Shown here one piece after another: positions 17,338-27,064 of a stretch of DNA of 64,000 bases. The notes beneath the pieces were generated by a model. The model was not told the DNA's origin, did not search any database, and was given only the letters and a program-made list of their open reading frames with translations. Position 1 is the stretch's first letter, and the number at the start of each line of letters is the position of its first letter. This DNA comes from Paenarthrobacter nitroguajacolicus. GTDB lineage: Bacteria; Actinomycetota; Actinomycetes; Actinomycetales; Micrococcaceae. The position numbers and the translations under genes are program-made. The DNA lies in the NCBI RefSeq assembly GCF_029952445.1, contig NZ_JAQPPK010000008.1, positions 115,870-179,869 on the forward strand. The letters run 5' to 3'.

Positions 17338-18117
17338 ATGACGGAGCAGTACCAGAACATTGTGGTGGAACGGCGGGGCAGGGTTGGCCTGGTGACCCTG
17401 GATCGGCCGTCGGCGCTGAACGCGCTGAACACTGCCCTGATGAACGAGCTCGTTGATGCCGTGACGGCCATGGACACCGATCCCGAAGTTGGTGCGGTAG
17501 TCATCACCGGTTCCGCCAAGGCGTTCGCGGCCGGTGCCGATATCAAGGAAATGTCCTCCAACAGCTACATGGAGATGTACGCGGCGGACTGGTTCCGGCA
17601 CTGGGAAGACCTCACCCGGCTGCGGATCCCCGTGATCGCCGCGGTGTCCGGCTTTGCCCTGGGTGGTGGCTGCGAACTGGCAATGATGGCGGACTTCATC
17701 ATCGCCGGAGACAACGCCAGGTTCGGCCAGCCCGAAATCAACCTGGGCGTGATCCCCGGCATGGGCGGTTCCCAGCGGCTGACCCGCGCCGTGGGGAAGG
17801 CGAAAGCCATGGATATGGTTCTGACCGGACGATACATGGACGCCGAAGAGGCCGAGCGTTCCGGCCTGGTGTCCCGGGTGGTTCCTGCCGCCGAGGTGGT
17901 TGACGAAGCCGTCAAAGCCGCCGAGGTCATTGCCTCCAAGTCAAAGCCCGTGGCGATGATGGCCAAGGAAGCTGTCAACGCAGCCTTCGAAACAGGCCTG
18001 GCGCAGGGTGTGCTTTTTGAACGCAGGATCTTCCACTCACTCTTTGCCACGGAGGACCAGAAGGAAGGCATGGCCGCGTTTAGCGAGAAGCGCCAGCCGG
18101 AGTTCAAGCACAGGTAG
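17338..18117 (+). CDS. Enoyl-CoA hydratase/isomerase
   Basis: A 259-residue crotonase with both catalytic glutamates (in [12 protein letters not shown] and [19 protein letters not shown]), so it should be an active hydratase, presumably on methacrylyl-CoA in this valine operon. ATG 17338 is chosen because GGAGAGGGAG precedes it and the length then matches the family; ATG 17311 would add nine residues without a good ribosome site. It is the last gene of the operon. Confidence 0.9.
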   Translation: MTEQYQNIVVERRGRVGLVTLDRPSALNALNTALMNELVDAVTAMDTDPEVGAVVITGSAKAFAAGADIKEMSSNSYMEMYAADWFRHWEDLTRLRIPVIAAVSGFALGGGCELAMMADFIIAGDNARFGQPEINLGVIPGMGGSQRLTRAVGKAKAMDMVLTGRYMDAEEAERSGLVSRVVPAAEVVDEAVKAAEVIASKSKPVAMMAKEAVNAAFETGLAQGVLFERRIFHSLFATEDQKEGMAAFSEKRQPEFKHR

Positions 18118-18215
18118 CCCGGCCGGAAAGGGCCTTGGACCAGTCGCCAGGTGGAAGTTCAGGGGAAGGGAAATCGTACGCCCTTTTCATTGGGGCAACT
18201 CCAATGCTTCTAAAA

Positions 18216-18259
18216 TCTGGGTGCCGATCATCCTGCCAAGGTAGAGACCGGCACCCAGA
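18216..18259. terminator. Hairpin between convergent transcription units
   Basis: TCTGGGTGCCG (18216-18226) pairs perfectly with CGGCACCCAGA (18249-18259). On the minus strand the hairpin is followed by TTTTAGAAG, so it probably terminates the sigma/membrane-protein operon; it may also stop the rightward operon. Confidence 0.6.
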
Positions 18260-18264
18260 TGCCT

Positions 18265-18747
18265 TTAGGGCGCAGGGCGAAGATCGAGCCGGTCACAAAA
18301 CCCTTCGAGGGTGTCGCCAGCTCTGGAGGGGAAAACACCGATCACGTTGTCCGGTCGCAAGCATGCCCGCAGTTCGGGCACGGGGTTACGGGAACCAGGC
18401 TTAGGTTGGTGCCGTTCACCCCATGTCAGAGATCCGTTCGTCCACGCCAAGGAGCAAACTTCTATAGCGGTTGTGGTCGAGAGAGGATCTGTGTTCACGG
18501 CCTGTACATGATCCGCGTTTTTTGAGTCGGCGCTGTAGCAGTACGTGGAGTTTGCCACGGCGTCACTGCTTGCTTTCACGAAGACGGCTCCTGCAGTCGC
18601 GCCGAGAGCCAAGATAGCACCTGCTCCTATGGTCGCGGTCCGCACGCGGACCTGCCTCCGCTGGTGCCGACTGATGCTGCCCCGGGTAGCGAGGTGAATT
18701 CTTTCCAGGTCAGCGTCCGTCGGCCAATGCGACGTTTCTTTGTTCAT
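18265..18747 (-). CDS. Single-pass membrane protein coupled to an ECF sigma factor (possible anti-sigma)
   Basis: A 160-residue protein. Residues 1-36 are cytoplasmic and polar, 38-60 a membrane helix (ATIGAGAILALGATAGAVFV), and the rest is outside the cell with several cysteines. It starts inside the stop of the sigma gene (ATGA overlap), the layout of a sigma/anti-sigma pair. The cytoplasmic part is short and lacks the His-x3-Cys-x2-Cys zinc motif of common anti-sigma factors, so the role is inferred from position only. Base composition here is lower in GC than in the neighbours. Confidence 0.65.
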   Translation of the reverse strand: MNKETSHWPTDADLERIHLATRGSISRHQRRQVRVRTATIGAGAILALGATAGAVFVKASSDAVANSTYCYSADSKNADHVQAVNTDPLSTTTAIEVCSLAWTNGSLTWGERHQPKPGSRNPVPELRACLRPDNVIGVFPSRAGDTLEGFCDRLDLRPAP

Positions 18748-19328
18748 TGTGATGCCCCTGTTTCACGGTTCGGGTCATGCCTGCGGTGCTTTGACTTGAG
18801 GCGGGAAAGCCTGTTGCGCACAGCCCCGTGTGTGATTCCCAGTTCCTTGGCAGCACTTTCATAACTGAGTTCGTTGAGAAGGCAGAGCCGGTAAATCGCT
18901 TGATCGAGCTCGGACATCTGACTCACGTGCATTTCAATTTGGCGAACTATCTCGCCTTGGATGACCAGTTCCTCAGGTCCCGGATCTGGGGAACTCCCCT
19001 CAAAGCCGTTGTCGGTCGAGGGTTGGGCTAGCACCTGATTTTTTGCAAGGATTGAACGGCATTCGATCCTGCAGACTCCCAGTAGCCACGGCAGAAGTGA
19101 CTCGCCTTCCAAGGTGATACGGCTGGCCTTTTTCCACAGAATGACAAATGTCGATTGAGTGGCATCTTCCGCTGCCGGCCCCGATCGAAGAAGACTTCGG
19201 GCTTGCCAGGCTACGAGGCGGGCATAGCGTCGATATAACGTATCGAAAGCATCTTCGTCCTTCTTGCCAACCTGATACGTGAGCCACTCATCGCTTAGAG
19301 CTTTGGTCGTATCATCCGCTGCAATCAA
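18744..19328 (-). CDS. ECF-type RNA polymerase sigma factor
   Basis: A 194-residue sigma-70-family protein with region 2 (FDTLYRRYARLVAWQARSLL, EDATQSTFVILWKKA) and region 4 (LDQAIYRLCLLNELSYESAAKELGITHGAVRNRLSRLK, abridged), joined by an acidic linker (about residues 105-130). It should direct RNA polymerase to a small set of promoters under control of the coupled membrane protein. The target stress is unknown. The interval 19329-19574 upstream holds no gene I can support. Confidence 0.88.
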   Translation of the reverse strand: MIAADDTTKALSDEWLTYQVGKKDEDAFDTLYRRYARLVAWQARSLLRSGPAAEDATQSTFVILWKKASRITLEGESLLPWLLGVCRIECRSILAKNQVLAQPSTDNGFEGSSPDPGPEELVIQGEIVRQIEMHVSQMSELDQAIYRLCLLNELSYESAAKELGITHGAVRNRLSRLKSKHRRHDPNRETGASQ

Positions 19329-19574
19329 CTTTTACCTCCCTTCTGAACGAGACTTCACCTATATACGCGCCCCACGCAGGAAATCGTCTCAAAGTAATTT
19401 CAGAGCGCGGGGGCCGTGCCAAGATGCCGTCGCGATGAAGACACGGATCAGTCGTCGCATGGATGCGGTCGCTCGTGCACGACCGGGAGGTGTTCCCTTA
19501 GCCGTCCCGGTCATGGAGGCCGAACGCGTCTCGAATCCGGTCCTCGCTGGGGGAGCGGTGCGGGCTCGTCTGCC

Positions 19575-20240
19575 CTAGGCCGGAAGGGCTGACGGGTCCA
19601 GGGCGGCATCAAAGAATGCCCTCTCCAGCCGCACAGCTTCGCGGAACGTTTCGCTGACGCGATTGCGGACGTCCGGGGATGCGGGCTCGACGGCGTCGAA
19701 CTCGTCCCGTAGCCAGGCCACCCAGGCGTTGTACTCGGGATTGTTGTGGAGGCGGATCCATTCCGAGTGTTTGGGCGCGGCCGGCCACGAGGCAGGATCC
19801 CCGGCCCGGGCTGCCCAGTCGCCGTAAAGCCATTCAGCAACCAGCAGTACAGCCAGGACATCCGGGTAGGAGCGGCTGGCGAGGGCACTGCGCATCAGGT
19901 TGTCGAAATCCTGGGTGACTGGCTCCAGAGCCGGTGCGCTTCGATCTGCTTCGGGAACGCCGAGTTCGTTAAAGCAATCCTGGAAATACGTATTCTCATC
20001 GGAAGCGAAGCCCCCGAGAACTCCGGCAAACACCAAGCGGGAAGGCAACGACGGCGCCGATGCCACGGCCTGCCCGAGGAGTGCCGTGAAGGCGTCGCAG
20101 AACTGGTAATCCTGGATGAGGTAGCGGCGCAGGCGCCCATCGGACAGGGACCCGTCCAGCAACTGGTCCACGAACGGATGGTTGACGGCGGCGTTCCAGT
20201 CCTCGGCGTACTGGTTCCTGAGTTCATTGGCAAAGCCCAC
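19575..20240 (-). CDS. TenA-family protein, TenA_E subtype
   Basis: A 221-residue all-helical TenA/thiaminase II-type protein ([56 protein letters not shown]). Classical TenA has a catalytic Cys before the Tyr-Trp-Tyr-type segment; here the position is Glu136 (VAEWLYGDW), which marks the TenA_E class. Such proteins are implicated in thiamin pyrimidine salvage, though on substrates less well defined than for TenA_C. No thiamin genes adjoin it. It is divergent from the DUF222/HNH gene. Confidence 0.82.
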   Translation of the reverse strand: MGFANELRNQYAEDWNAAVNHPFVDQLLDGSLSDGRLRRYLIQDYQFCDAFTALLGQAVASAPSLPSRLVFAGVLGGFASDENTYFQDCFNELGVPEADRSAPALEPVTQDFDNLMRSALASRSYPDVLAVLLVAEWLYGDWAARAGDPASWPAAPKHSEWIRLHNNPEYNAWVAWLRDEFDAVEPASPDVRNRVSETFREAVRLERAFFDAALDPSALPA

Positions 20241-20347
20241 GCTGTTTCCTCCTGAGTTGTCGGCATTCGGCGCCTAGCAGTGTGGTCCCAAAGGCGGCCC
20301 GCCACCACAGACCTTATATTGTCGGTGCCTCCTGGCAGAGTTGGGAC

Positions 20348-21706
20348 ATGGAGCGAATGTCGGAGAGTGGTTCGGGCGCAGCAGTGGCGCCTGGGCAGGT
20401 TCCCTATGCTCCAGACGCGGTTCAAGCCGGCGCGTTTCCGGCCAGCACTGTCAGTGCGGACCTGATCGAGCAGCTGCGTGTTTTGGAGGAGATGAAGTCC
20501 GCCATCTGCGGTTTGCAGGCGCGGGTTGCCGCGGCTTTCGATCTCGCCCAGCGCGCCGAACAAGCCGAAGCCGGTGTCCCTGCATCGGAGCGTGGCAAGG
20601 GTGTGGGTGCCCAGGTTGCGTTGGCTCGCCGTGAGTCACCGAACCGTGGTTCCCGGTTGCTGGGTTTCGCGAAGGCCCTGGTTATGGAGATGCCGCGGAC
20701 TCTGGCAGCGCTGCAGTCCGGGCTGCTGAATGAGTGGCGGGCCACGCTGCTGGTGAAGGAGACTGCTTGTCTGTCTGTTGAGGACCGGCGTGCGGTGGAT
20801 GAGGAACTCGCGCCCGATACCGGGACCTTTGCGGGTAAGGGCGACCGGGCGATCATTGCAGCGGCGAAGGCGGCGGCGTATCGACGGGATCCGCGGTCGG
20901 TGGTCGGGCGTGCCAGCCGTGCTGCGGCCGAACGGACCGTGAGCCTGCGTCCGGCGCCGGACACCATGACGTACCTGACCGCGCTCCTTCCCGTCGCCCA
21001 AGGAGTGGCGGTCTACGCTGCCCTCACCAGGGCTGCCGATTCGGCCCGCTGCCGCGGGGATCTGGCTGGTGGGGATGCCGTATCTGCCGGCGTCGTCCCG
21101 ACACGCGGCCAGCTCATGGCCGACACCCTCGTTGAGCGCGTCACTGGCACCCCGGGCGGAATCTCAGGGATCAATCTGGACCTCGTCATGACCGACCGGA
21201 CCCTCTTCCAAGGAGACAGCGAACCAGCACGCCTCAACGGCTACGGAATCGTGCCTGCCGAGTGGGCCAGATCAATGGTCGCCGAGGGGCAAGCTGAGCA
21301 GGATCAACCTGATCAGAACCAGGACAACGAGCTCACTGTTTGGCTTCGCAGGCTCTACACCGCGCCGGCCACGGGAGAGCTGCTTGCCACCGATTCCAAG
21401 GTGCGGCTCTTTACTGGTCGGCTTCGGCGGTTCATCGAAACCCGCGACGATACCTGCCGGACGCCGTATTGCGATGCGCCCATCCGGCATATCGACCACA
21501 TCGTGCCTTGGCGTTCCGGAGGGGAGACCAACCTCGCCAACGGTGCAGGACTGTGCGAAGCCTGCAATCACACCAAGGAAAGCCCCGGCTGGTCCGCCAG
21601 AGCCATCCACGCCGATGTGCATACGCTCGAAATCAGTACCCCCACAGGGCACAGCTACCAGTCAAAGGCCCCGCCACTACCTGGACACCGACCCTCCAGA
21701 ACGTAG
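20348..21706 (+). CDS. DUF222 domain HNH endonuclease
   Basis: A 452-residue protein. Residues about 35-330 form the helical DUF222 domain; an HNH nuclease module ends the protein ([21 protein letters not shown], then [13 protein letters not shown]) with zinc cysteines and the catalytic His in DHI. Families of this type are often present in many copies in actinobacteria and may be selfish or defence-related nucleases. ATG 20348 or 20357 could start it; neither has a strong ribosome site. Confidence 0.85.
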   Translation: MERMSESGSGAAVAPGQVPYAPDAVQAGAFPASTVSADLIEQLRVLEEMKSAICGLQARVAAAFDLAQRAEQAEAGVPASERGKGVGAQVALARRESPNRGSRLLGFAKALVMEMPRTLAALQSGLLNEWRATLLVKETACLSVEDRRAVDEELAPDTGTFAGKGDRAIIAAAKAAAYRRDPRSVVGRASRAAAERTVSLRPAPDTMTYLTALLPVAQGVAVYAALTRAADSARCRGDLAGGDAVSAGVVPTRGQLMADTLVERVTGTPGGISGINLDLVMTDRTLFQGDSEPARLNGYGIVPAEWARSMVAEGQAEQDQPDQNQDNELTVWLRRLYTAPATGELLATDSKVRLFTGRLRRFIETRDDTCRTPYCDAPIRHIDHIVPWRSGGETNLANGAGLCEACNHTKESPGWSARAIHADVHTLEISTPTGHSYQSKAPPLPGHRPSRT

Positions 21707-21739
21707 GGCCCTCCTCGCCCCTCGGCGTTGACGTGGGCG

Positions 21740-22249
21740 TTATTCCTCCGTGAAGTCCCCTGCATCCCTGCGGAAGGCGCCCAGCACGCGGATGAGGTGG
21801 TCGACGTCGTCGTCCCCGAAACCCGACTTGCCGAAAACCTCGGAGTTGAGTGCCGCCGTCGCCTTCTTTGCGATGGTGCGTCCCTCTGCGGTGAGCTCGA
21901 TCAGGGTGGTGCGGCCGTCGGTGGGGTGCGGGGAACGGGCCACCAGAGCGGCCTTTTCCAGGCGGTCGACGGCGTTGGTTACCGACGTGGGATGCACCTG
22001 CAGGAGCGCGCTGGCTTTGTTCATGGGCAGCGCGCCGCTGCGGGCGAAACTCAGCAGGGCCAGGAGTTCGTAACGCGCAAACGTCAATCCGAAGGGCTTG
22101 AGCACGGTTTCGATGCGCGCGAGCAGGATCTGCTGCGTCCGCATGATCGCGGTAATGGCGGCCATGGGCGCAGCGACATCGCCCCAACCATGCCGTTCCC
22201 AATTGCGTTGGGCATCGGCGATGGGATCTCGGGGGAGTGGGGTGCCCAT
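21740..22249 (-). CDS. MarR-family transcriptional regulator
   Basis: A 169-residue winged-helix protein (FARYELLALLSFARSGALPMNKASALLQVHPTSVTNAVDRLEKAALV abridged; wing SPHPTDGRTTLIELT). It lies 37 bp downstream of the acyl-CoA synthetase gene in the same direction, and both probably share the promoter at about 24055-24090. It likely represses that operon and the divergent acyl-CoA dehydrogenase in response to an acyl-CoA or aromatic acid. Confidence 0.88.
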   Translation of the reverse strand: MGTPLPRDPIADAQRNWERHGWGDVAAPMAAITAIMRTQQILLARIETVLKPFGLTFARYELLALLSFARSGALPMNKASALLQVHPTSVTNAVDRLEKAALVARSPHPTDGRTTLIELTAEGRTIAKKATAALNSEVFGKSGFGDDDVDHLIRVLGAFRRDAGDFTEE

Positions 22250-22286
22250 GGGCCTCCTAATGGTGTGGTGCCGGCTGCTCGGGTGC

Positions 22287-24005
22287 TTAGTCTTTCAGAT
22301 TCGGGAACTCTTCTTCGGTATATTCCACGCCCAAACCTGCGGGCAGGGGGCCGTCACCGTGCCGCTGAACTTCAGATCCGCGCAGTTCAACCCGCCGGAT
22401 CTTGCCCGAAATCGTCTTGGGCAGCTCGCCGAATTCAAGCCTACGGATCCGCTTGAAGGGGGCCAGGTGCTCGCGGCAATACCGCAGGATGTCCTCCGCC
22501 ACGGCAGGACCGGGTTCGTATCCGGCGGCCAGCACCACGAACGCTTTGGGAACCGACAACTTCACTGCATCAGGCGAAGGAACGACGGCGGCCTCCGCCA
22601 CTGCGGGATGCTCGATCAGCACGCTTTCGAGCTCGAAGGGTGAAAGCCTGTAGTCGGAGGACTTGAAGACGTCATCGTCCCGGCCGACGTAGGTGATCAC
22701 GCCGTCGGTGTCACGGCTGGCCATGTCGCCGGTGTGGTAGTAGCCGTCGCGGAAGGCTTCCGCCGTTTTCGCTTCGTCCCCGAAGTAGCTTTTCATGAGC
22801 CCCACGGGCCGCGGATCCAAGCGCAGGCAGAGTTCGCCGTCGTCGGCTTCTTCGCCGGTGAGCGGGTCCACCAGAACGACGTCGTACCCGGGAAGCGGGC
22901 GCCCCATCGAACCGATCTTTACCTGCTGTGCGGGCGTGTTGGCGATCTGGACTGTGGACTCGGTCTGGCCGAAACCGTCACGGATGGTCACGCCCCACGC
23001 ATGCTCAACCTGTCCAATGACCTCGGCGTTCAGGGGTTCGCCGGCGGAGACCACCTTCCTTGGCGGATTGGCCAGCTGTGTCAGGTCTGCTTGGATGAGC
23101 ATCCGCCACACGGTGGGCGGCGCGCAAAAGCTTGTCACGCCTTCGCGGCCCATCTGTGCCATGAGCGCTGCAGCATCGAAACGGTCGTAGTTGTAGATGA
23201 AGACTGTGGCCTCGGCGATCCAGGGCGTAAAGACGTTGGACCACGCGTGCTTGGCCCATCCCGGCGAGGCCACGTTCAGGTGCACGTCTCCCGGTTCCAG
23301 GCCGATCCAGTACATGGTGGACAGATGGCCCACGGGGTAGGACGTGTGCGTGTGCTCAACCAGCTTGGCCCGGGACGTGGTGCCGGACGTGAAGTACAGC
23401 AGCAGGGTTTCGTCCGCCTTGGTGGGCGCGTCGGGCGTGAAGTCCGTGCCGGCGTCGTACGAATCCGCGTACTGTTTGGCGTCCGCGTTGGTGCGTTCCG
23501 CGCCCACCTCGATGAGCTGGTAGTTGCCCTCGACGGCGGCAAACTTGCCAATGTTGGCGCTGCCGACCGCCACCCAGGCTGCGCCGCCGCGTTCGACGCG
23601 GTCCTGAAGATCCCGGGCTCCCATAAGCGTGGTGGTGGGGATCATGACGATGCCCAGCTTGATCCCGGCCAGCATGAGTTCCCAAAGCTCCACCTGGTTA
23701 CCGAGCATGATGATCATGTGGTCGCCGCGCCGGACGCCTTCGCCGCGGAGCCAGTTGGCCAGCTGCGACGATCGGTCCGATAGTTCCTTGTACGTCCGAC
23801 GCGTGGCGCGGCCGTCCTGTTCCACGATCACCAGGGCTGGTTTGCCACCTCGTCGGGGGTCTGCTGCCAGTTGGTCGAACCAATCCAAGGCGAAATTGAA
23901 CTCCTCGAAACGCGGCCACTGGAATTCAGCATGGGCCGTTGCGTAGTCCTCGCGCAGTTCCAGCAGCCGGTCGCGGGCCGCACGGAAGTCTTCTGTGACT
24001 GTCAT
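22287..24005 (-). CDS. AMP-dependent acyl-CoA synthetase
   Basis: A 572-residue adenylate-forming enzyme with the P-loop-like LLYFTSGTTSRAKLVEHTH, the adenine-contact DGFGQTEST, YHTGDMASRDTDG and the C-terminal catalytic lysine in LPKTISGKIRRVEL. It activates a carboxylic acid to its CoA thioester; the motif set resembles medium-chain acyl-CoA synthetases. The divergent acyl-CoA dehydrogenase and downstream MarR suggest a small acid-degradation module. The substrate is not evident. Confidence 0.9.
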   Translation of the reverse strand: MTVTEDFRAARDRLLELREDYATAHAEFQWPRFEEFNFALDWFDQLAADPRRGGKPALVIVEQDGRATRRTYKELSDRSSQLANWLRGEGVRRGDHMIIMLGNQVELWELMLAGIKLGIVMIPTTTLMGARDLQDRVERGGAAWVAVGSANIGKFAAVEGNYQLIEVGAERTNADAKQYADSYDAGTDFTPDAPTKADETLLLYFTSGTTSRAKLVEHTHTSYPVGHLSTMYWIGLEPGDVHLNVASPGWAKHAWSNVFTPWIAEATVFIYNYDRFDAAALMAQMGREGVTSFCAPPTVWRMLIQADLTQLANPPRKVVSAGEPLNAEVIGQVEHAWGVTIRDGFGQTESTVQIANTPAQQVKIGSMGRPLPGYDVVLVDPLTGEEADDGELCLRLDPRPVGLMKSYFGDEAKTAEAFRDGYYHTGDMASRDTDGVITYVGRDDDVFKSSDYRLSPFELESVLIEHPAVAEAAVVPSPDAVKLSVPKAFVVLAAGYEPGPAVAEDILRYCREHLAPFKRIRRLEFGELPKTISGKIRRVELRGSEVQRHGDGPLPAGLGVEYTEEEFPNLKD

Positions 24006-24054
24006 AGTCCGCCTTTCGCTTTCGGGTTGCCTTGGCGCCGTCGCCAGGGCCCCG

Positions 24055-24088
24055 CCTAGTGATCCACATCACCTTGCAATATACTAGG
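24055..24088. promoter_or_regulatory. Promoter/operator between acyl-CoA synthetase and acyl-CoA dehydrogenase genes
   Basis: CCTAGT (24055-24060) and ACTAGG (24083-24088) form an inverted repeat around a -10-like TATACT (24080-24085). It is a candidate site for the MarR protein encoded at 21740-22249. Confidence 0.45.
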
Positions 24089-24136
24089 ACATCCAAGGGT
24101 TTGGAAGAGCCTACCGGGACATGACGAAGGGGTCTA

Positions 24137-25354
24137 ATGCTCGAACAGAAAGCTGCCGGCACCGTTACCAGCGGTCCAGCTTCAGAACGCGTCCTCCCTC
24201 CCTACCCGGAGGCGGACCTTATGCACGTGGTCGATCTGCTCCCCAGCGGGGAACGCGAGCGGTACTTGCAGGTCAGGGAATTCCTGCAGTCACGGATCCG
24301 CGCGGCCAGCATCGATTACTGGAACCGCGAGGAGTTTCCATGCGAACTGCTCGCGGAAATGGCCAAGTTCGGGCTTGGCGGCCTGCAAACGGACGGCTCC
24401 TCCCAGTTGTTCAAGGGGCTCATGTACACCGAGGTGGCGCGCGCCGACGTGTCACTCTCGGCCCTGGTGGGCATCCATAACGAACTCATCGTAGGCATGA
24501 TCCACGAGCTCGGCTCCCCTGAGCAGAAGCGCATGTGGCTCCCCGGCCTGGAGGCCTTCACGCAGCTGGGAGCGTTTGCCTTGACCGAACCGGACCACGG
24601 TTCGGACATCGCCGGAGGACTTTCGACGACGGCGCGGCGCGACGGCGGCGAATGGGTCATTACCGGTGCCAAGCGCTGGATCGGGGCCGCAACGATTGCC
24701 GACTTCGCCCTGGTGTGGGCCCGCGACCTCTCCGACGGCCACATCAAGGGATTCATTGTGGAATCCGACCGCCCCGGGTACTCCGCCACGAAGATCTCCA
24801 ACAAGATCGGCCTGCGCATCATGCAGAATGCCGATATTGTCCTGGACGAGGTCCGGATCCCGGCGTCGAATCTCCTGCCCGGCGCCACCGAGTTCTCCCG
24901 GGCCAACGATCTCCTCCGGGATTCGCGCGCATGGGTGGGCTGGCAGGCTGCGGGCATCCAACTGGCTGCCTTTGACATTGCCCGTTCCTACGCCTTGGAA
25001 CGCCGGCAGTTCGGCAAGGAACTCGCCCGGTTCCAGCTGGTGCAACAGCAACTCGCCGACATCCTGGGCAACGCGAACGCTTCCCTGTCAATGATGGTGG
25101 AACTGGCCCGGATCCAGCAGGCAGGGAAGCTTGAGATGGTGCAGGCTGCCATGTGCAAGGCCACTACTACCCGCTTGGCCCGTTCGTCGGTGGCAATGGG
25201 CAGGTCGCTTCTGGGTGGGAACGGAATCACCACGGATTATGAAATGGGCAAGCTGTTCGGCGACGCCGAAATCCTTTACACCTACGAGGGCAGCTACGAG
25301 ATCAATTCGATGATCGTGGCCCGCGCCGTGACGGGAAAATCGGCGTTCGTGTAG
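24137..25354 (+). CDS. Acyl-CoA dehydrogenase
   Basis: A 405-residue flavoenzyme with the family order: N-terminal helices, the beta-domain FALTEPDHGSDIAGG and AKRWIGAATIADFALVWAR, and C-terminal helices with the catalytic glutamate in YTYEGSYEINSMIVARAVTG. The Arg/Glu pattern and the short C-terminus resemble glutaryl-CoA dehydrogenases, but the exact substrate cannot be fixed. It is divergent from the acyl-CoA synthetase/MarR operon and likely acts on the CoA ester made by it. Confidence 0.9.
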   Translation: MLEQKAAGTVTSGPASERVLPPYPEADLMHVVDLLPSGERERYLQVREFLQSRIRAASIDYWNREEFPCELLAEMAKFGLGGLQTDGSSQLFKGLMYTEVARADVSLSALVGIHNELIVGMIHELGSPEQKRMWLPGLEAFTQLGAFALTEPDHGSDIAGGLSTTARRDGGEWVITGAKRWIGAATIADFALVWARDLSDGHIKGFIVESDRPGYSATKISNKIGLRIMQNADIVLDEVRIPASNLLPGATEFSRANDLLRDSRAWVGWQAAGIQLAAFDIARSYALERRQFGKELARFQLVQQQLADILGNANASLSMMVELARIQQAGKLEMVQAAMCKATTTRLARSSVAMGRSLLGGNGITTDYEMGKLFGDAEILYTYEGSYEINSMIVARAVTGKSAFV

Positions 25355-25373
25355 GCGCTGGTTTCAGACTGAA

Positions 25374-25418
25374 ATGGGCATCCCTTCGCCAACGGAATGT
25401 TGGCGAAGGGATGCCCAT
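25374..25418. terminator. Perfect 20-bp hairpin between convergent genes
   Basis: ATGGGCATCCCTTCGCCAAC (25374-25393) pairs exactly with 25399-25418 around a 5-base loop. It lies between the dehydrogenase stop and the permease stop and probably terminates both; the minus-strand side is followed by TTTCAG. Confidence 0.8.
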
Positions 25419-25432
25419 GGTGTGCTTGCGTG

Positions 25433-27064
25433 CTAGGAGGTTTGTGCCGCTGACAAGGTGGAGGCGGCGGGTGCCGGTTCCACCGGTGCGGGGTCGGCAG
25501 GCGCGGGGTCCGTTGGCGCGGTCGCAGGCGCCGGTGCGGCGTGTTCGGCCAGGACTCCTGTCTTGTGCCTGATGCGGAGGCGGTAGAGGAGAGCGCCGCC
25601 CACCACCACCGCGGCAACGAACATCACGCCGCCCCATTGGAGGTACCACTCGAACGGCGGGACTGAGTTGTAGATCTCCGGTCGCGGCCACACCAGGTTC
25701 AGTGTCATGGCTCCGCCCCAGAGGACGGCCAGGATGTTGACGGGCAACCCCCACTTCCCGAGGCTGAACCCGGGCTCTGAGCCATCGTCCTTCAGCGGCC
25801 ACTTCTTGAGGAACCGGCGCCGCAGCATCGGAACCGTGACCAGAAGGTAGGAGAGGTAGATCAGGACGATGCTGATGCTGGAGAGAATGGTGAAGATCGC
25901 GGGCTGCGAGATGTTGACGATCAGCGGAATCACTGCCACCACACCAATGACAATGGCAGCCACTGTGGGGGTCTTGCGCGTGGGATGCACTTTGCTGAGT
26001 TGGCGGCTGAAGGGAAGGTTGTTGTCCCGGGCCATGGCAAACATCATCCGGATGGCTGCGGCGTGGACCGCCAGGGTGCAAACCACCACGGCGACCACGA
26101 TGCAGACCAGGAAGGCTTTGCCGAAGGGGCCGCCCAGCACCGAGAGCACGATGTACTGCAGTCCGCCATCGGCCGCTCCGATCTTGGGGTCGGAAAGGTC
26201 CGGTGCCGCCAGGATTCCTCCCAGGAGCAGCAGTCCGCCCAGCAGGAAGGATGCCGTGACGGCGCGAAGGATCGCCTTGGGGGCAGTGCGCTTGGGATCC
26301 TTGGTTTCTTCACCGAGGGAGCTTGCGGTGTCGAATCCGTACATAACGTAACCCGAAGCCATGGCGGCAATGAGGAACACACCAAAGAAGCCCAGCGGTT
26401 GCCCTTCGCCGAAGCCGGCGGTGTCCAGGAGGACTTCAGGCCCGCGCACTGCGTGCCAGATGAGTGCCACGATCAGCAGGACGGCCGCAACCAATTCGAC
26501 GAACACGCCCACACTGTTGATCATGGTCATGAGCTTCACGCCGAAAGCGTTGATGAGTGTGGAGATGCCGATCATGATGCTGGCAAGGATGACGCCGTTG
26601 ACGGCGAAATCGTAAGGACCTGTTCCGTCGCCAACAAGCTGGAAGCCGCTCCAGATCTGCGGCAAGGTGATTTGCAGTGCCAGGGCCACGGAGCCCAGGG
26701 CCATGATGGAGGAGAGCAGCAGCAGCCATCCGGCCAGCCAGGCCCACGTTCCACTCGAGAGCCTCTTGGCCCAGTTGTAGACCGAACCGGCAACGGGATA
26801 GCGTCCGGCCAATTCCGCGAAACACAGGGCGACCATCAGTTGGCCCACGAAGACGATGGGCCAGGACCATGCATAGGCGGGGCCGGCCGTGGAAAAACCG
26901 AAATAGAACAGTTGGAAAACACCCGTGAGGATGGAGATGTAGCTGACGCCGGCTGCGAAGCTGGCAAACTTACCGATGCTGCGGTCGAGGGTCTGGGCAT
27001 AGCCAAACTCGTCCATGCCGCTTGCATCGCTCTTGCTGGGTCCTGATTTGCTGGGTTCTAACAT
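25433..27064 (-). CDS. APC-superfamily permease, probable choline (or related amine) transporter
   Basis: A 543-residue integral membrane protein with about 12 helices, of the amino acid-polyamine-choline family (GVFQLFYFGFSTAGPAYAW, GSVYNWAKRLSSGTWAWLAGW, YGFDTASSLGEETKDPKRTAPKAI abridged). The C-terminal 40 residues form a hydrophilic Ala/Pro-rich tail. ATG 27064 is chosen for AGGAG six bases upstream; the in-frame ATG 27241 has none and lies in the leader. The gene's promoter carries the same paired operators as betB-codA, so choline is the likeliest substrate; yeast choline permease Hnm1 is also of the APC type. Confidence 0.82.
   Translation of the reverse strand: MLEPSKSGPSKSDASGMDEFGYAQTLDRSIGKFASFAAGVSYISILTGVFQLFYFGFSTAGPAYAWSWPIVFVGQLMVALCFAELAGRYPVAGSVYNWAKRLSSGTWAWLAGWLLLLSSIMALGSVALALQITLPQIWSGFQLVGDGTGPYDFAVNGVILASIMIGISTLINAFGVKLMTMINSVGVFVELVAAVLLIVALIWHAVRGPEVLLDTAGFGEGQPLGFFGVFLIAAMASGYVMYGFDTASSLGEETKDPKRTAPKAILRAVTASFLLGGLLLLGGILAAPDLSDPKIGAADGGLQYIVLSVLGGPFGKAFLVCIVVAVVVCTLAVHAAAIRMMFAMARDNNLPFSRQLSKVHPTRKTPTVAAIVIGVVAVIPLIVNISQPAIFTILSSISIVLIYLSYLLVTVPMLRRRFLKKWPLKDDGSEPGFSLGKWGLPVNILAVLWGGAMTLNLVWPRPEIYNSVPPFEWYLQWGGVMFVAAVVVGGALLYRLRIRHKTGVLAEHAAPAPATAPTDPAPADPAPVEPAPAASTLSAAQTS

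Noticed and set aside
16279..17601. A 440-codon minus-strand frame across the valine operon
   Set aside because: It runs antisense to mmsB and enoyl-CoA hydratase, which have clear motifs; it shows none.
19435..19578. A short plus-strand frame between the sigma factor and TenA genes
   Set aside because: It has Arg/Ala-rich sequence, no ribosome site and no recognisable family.
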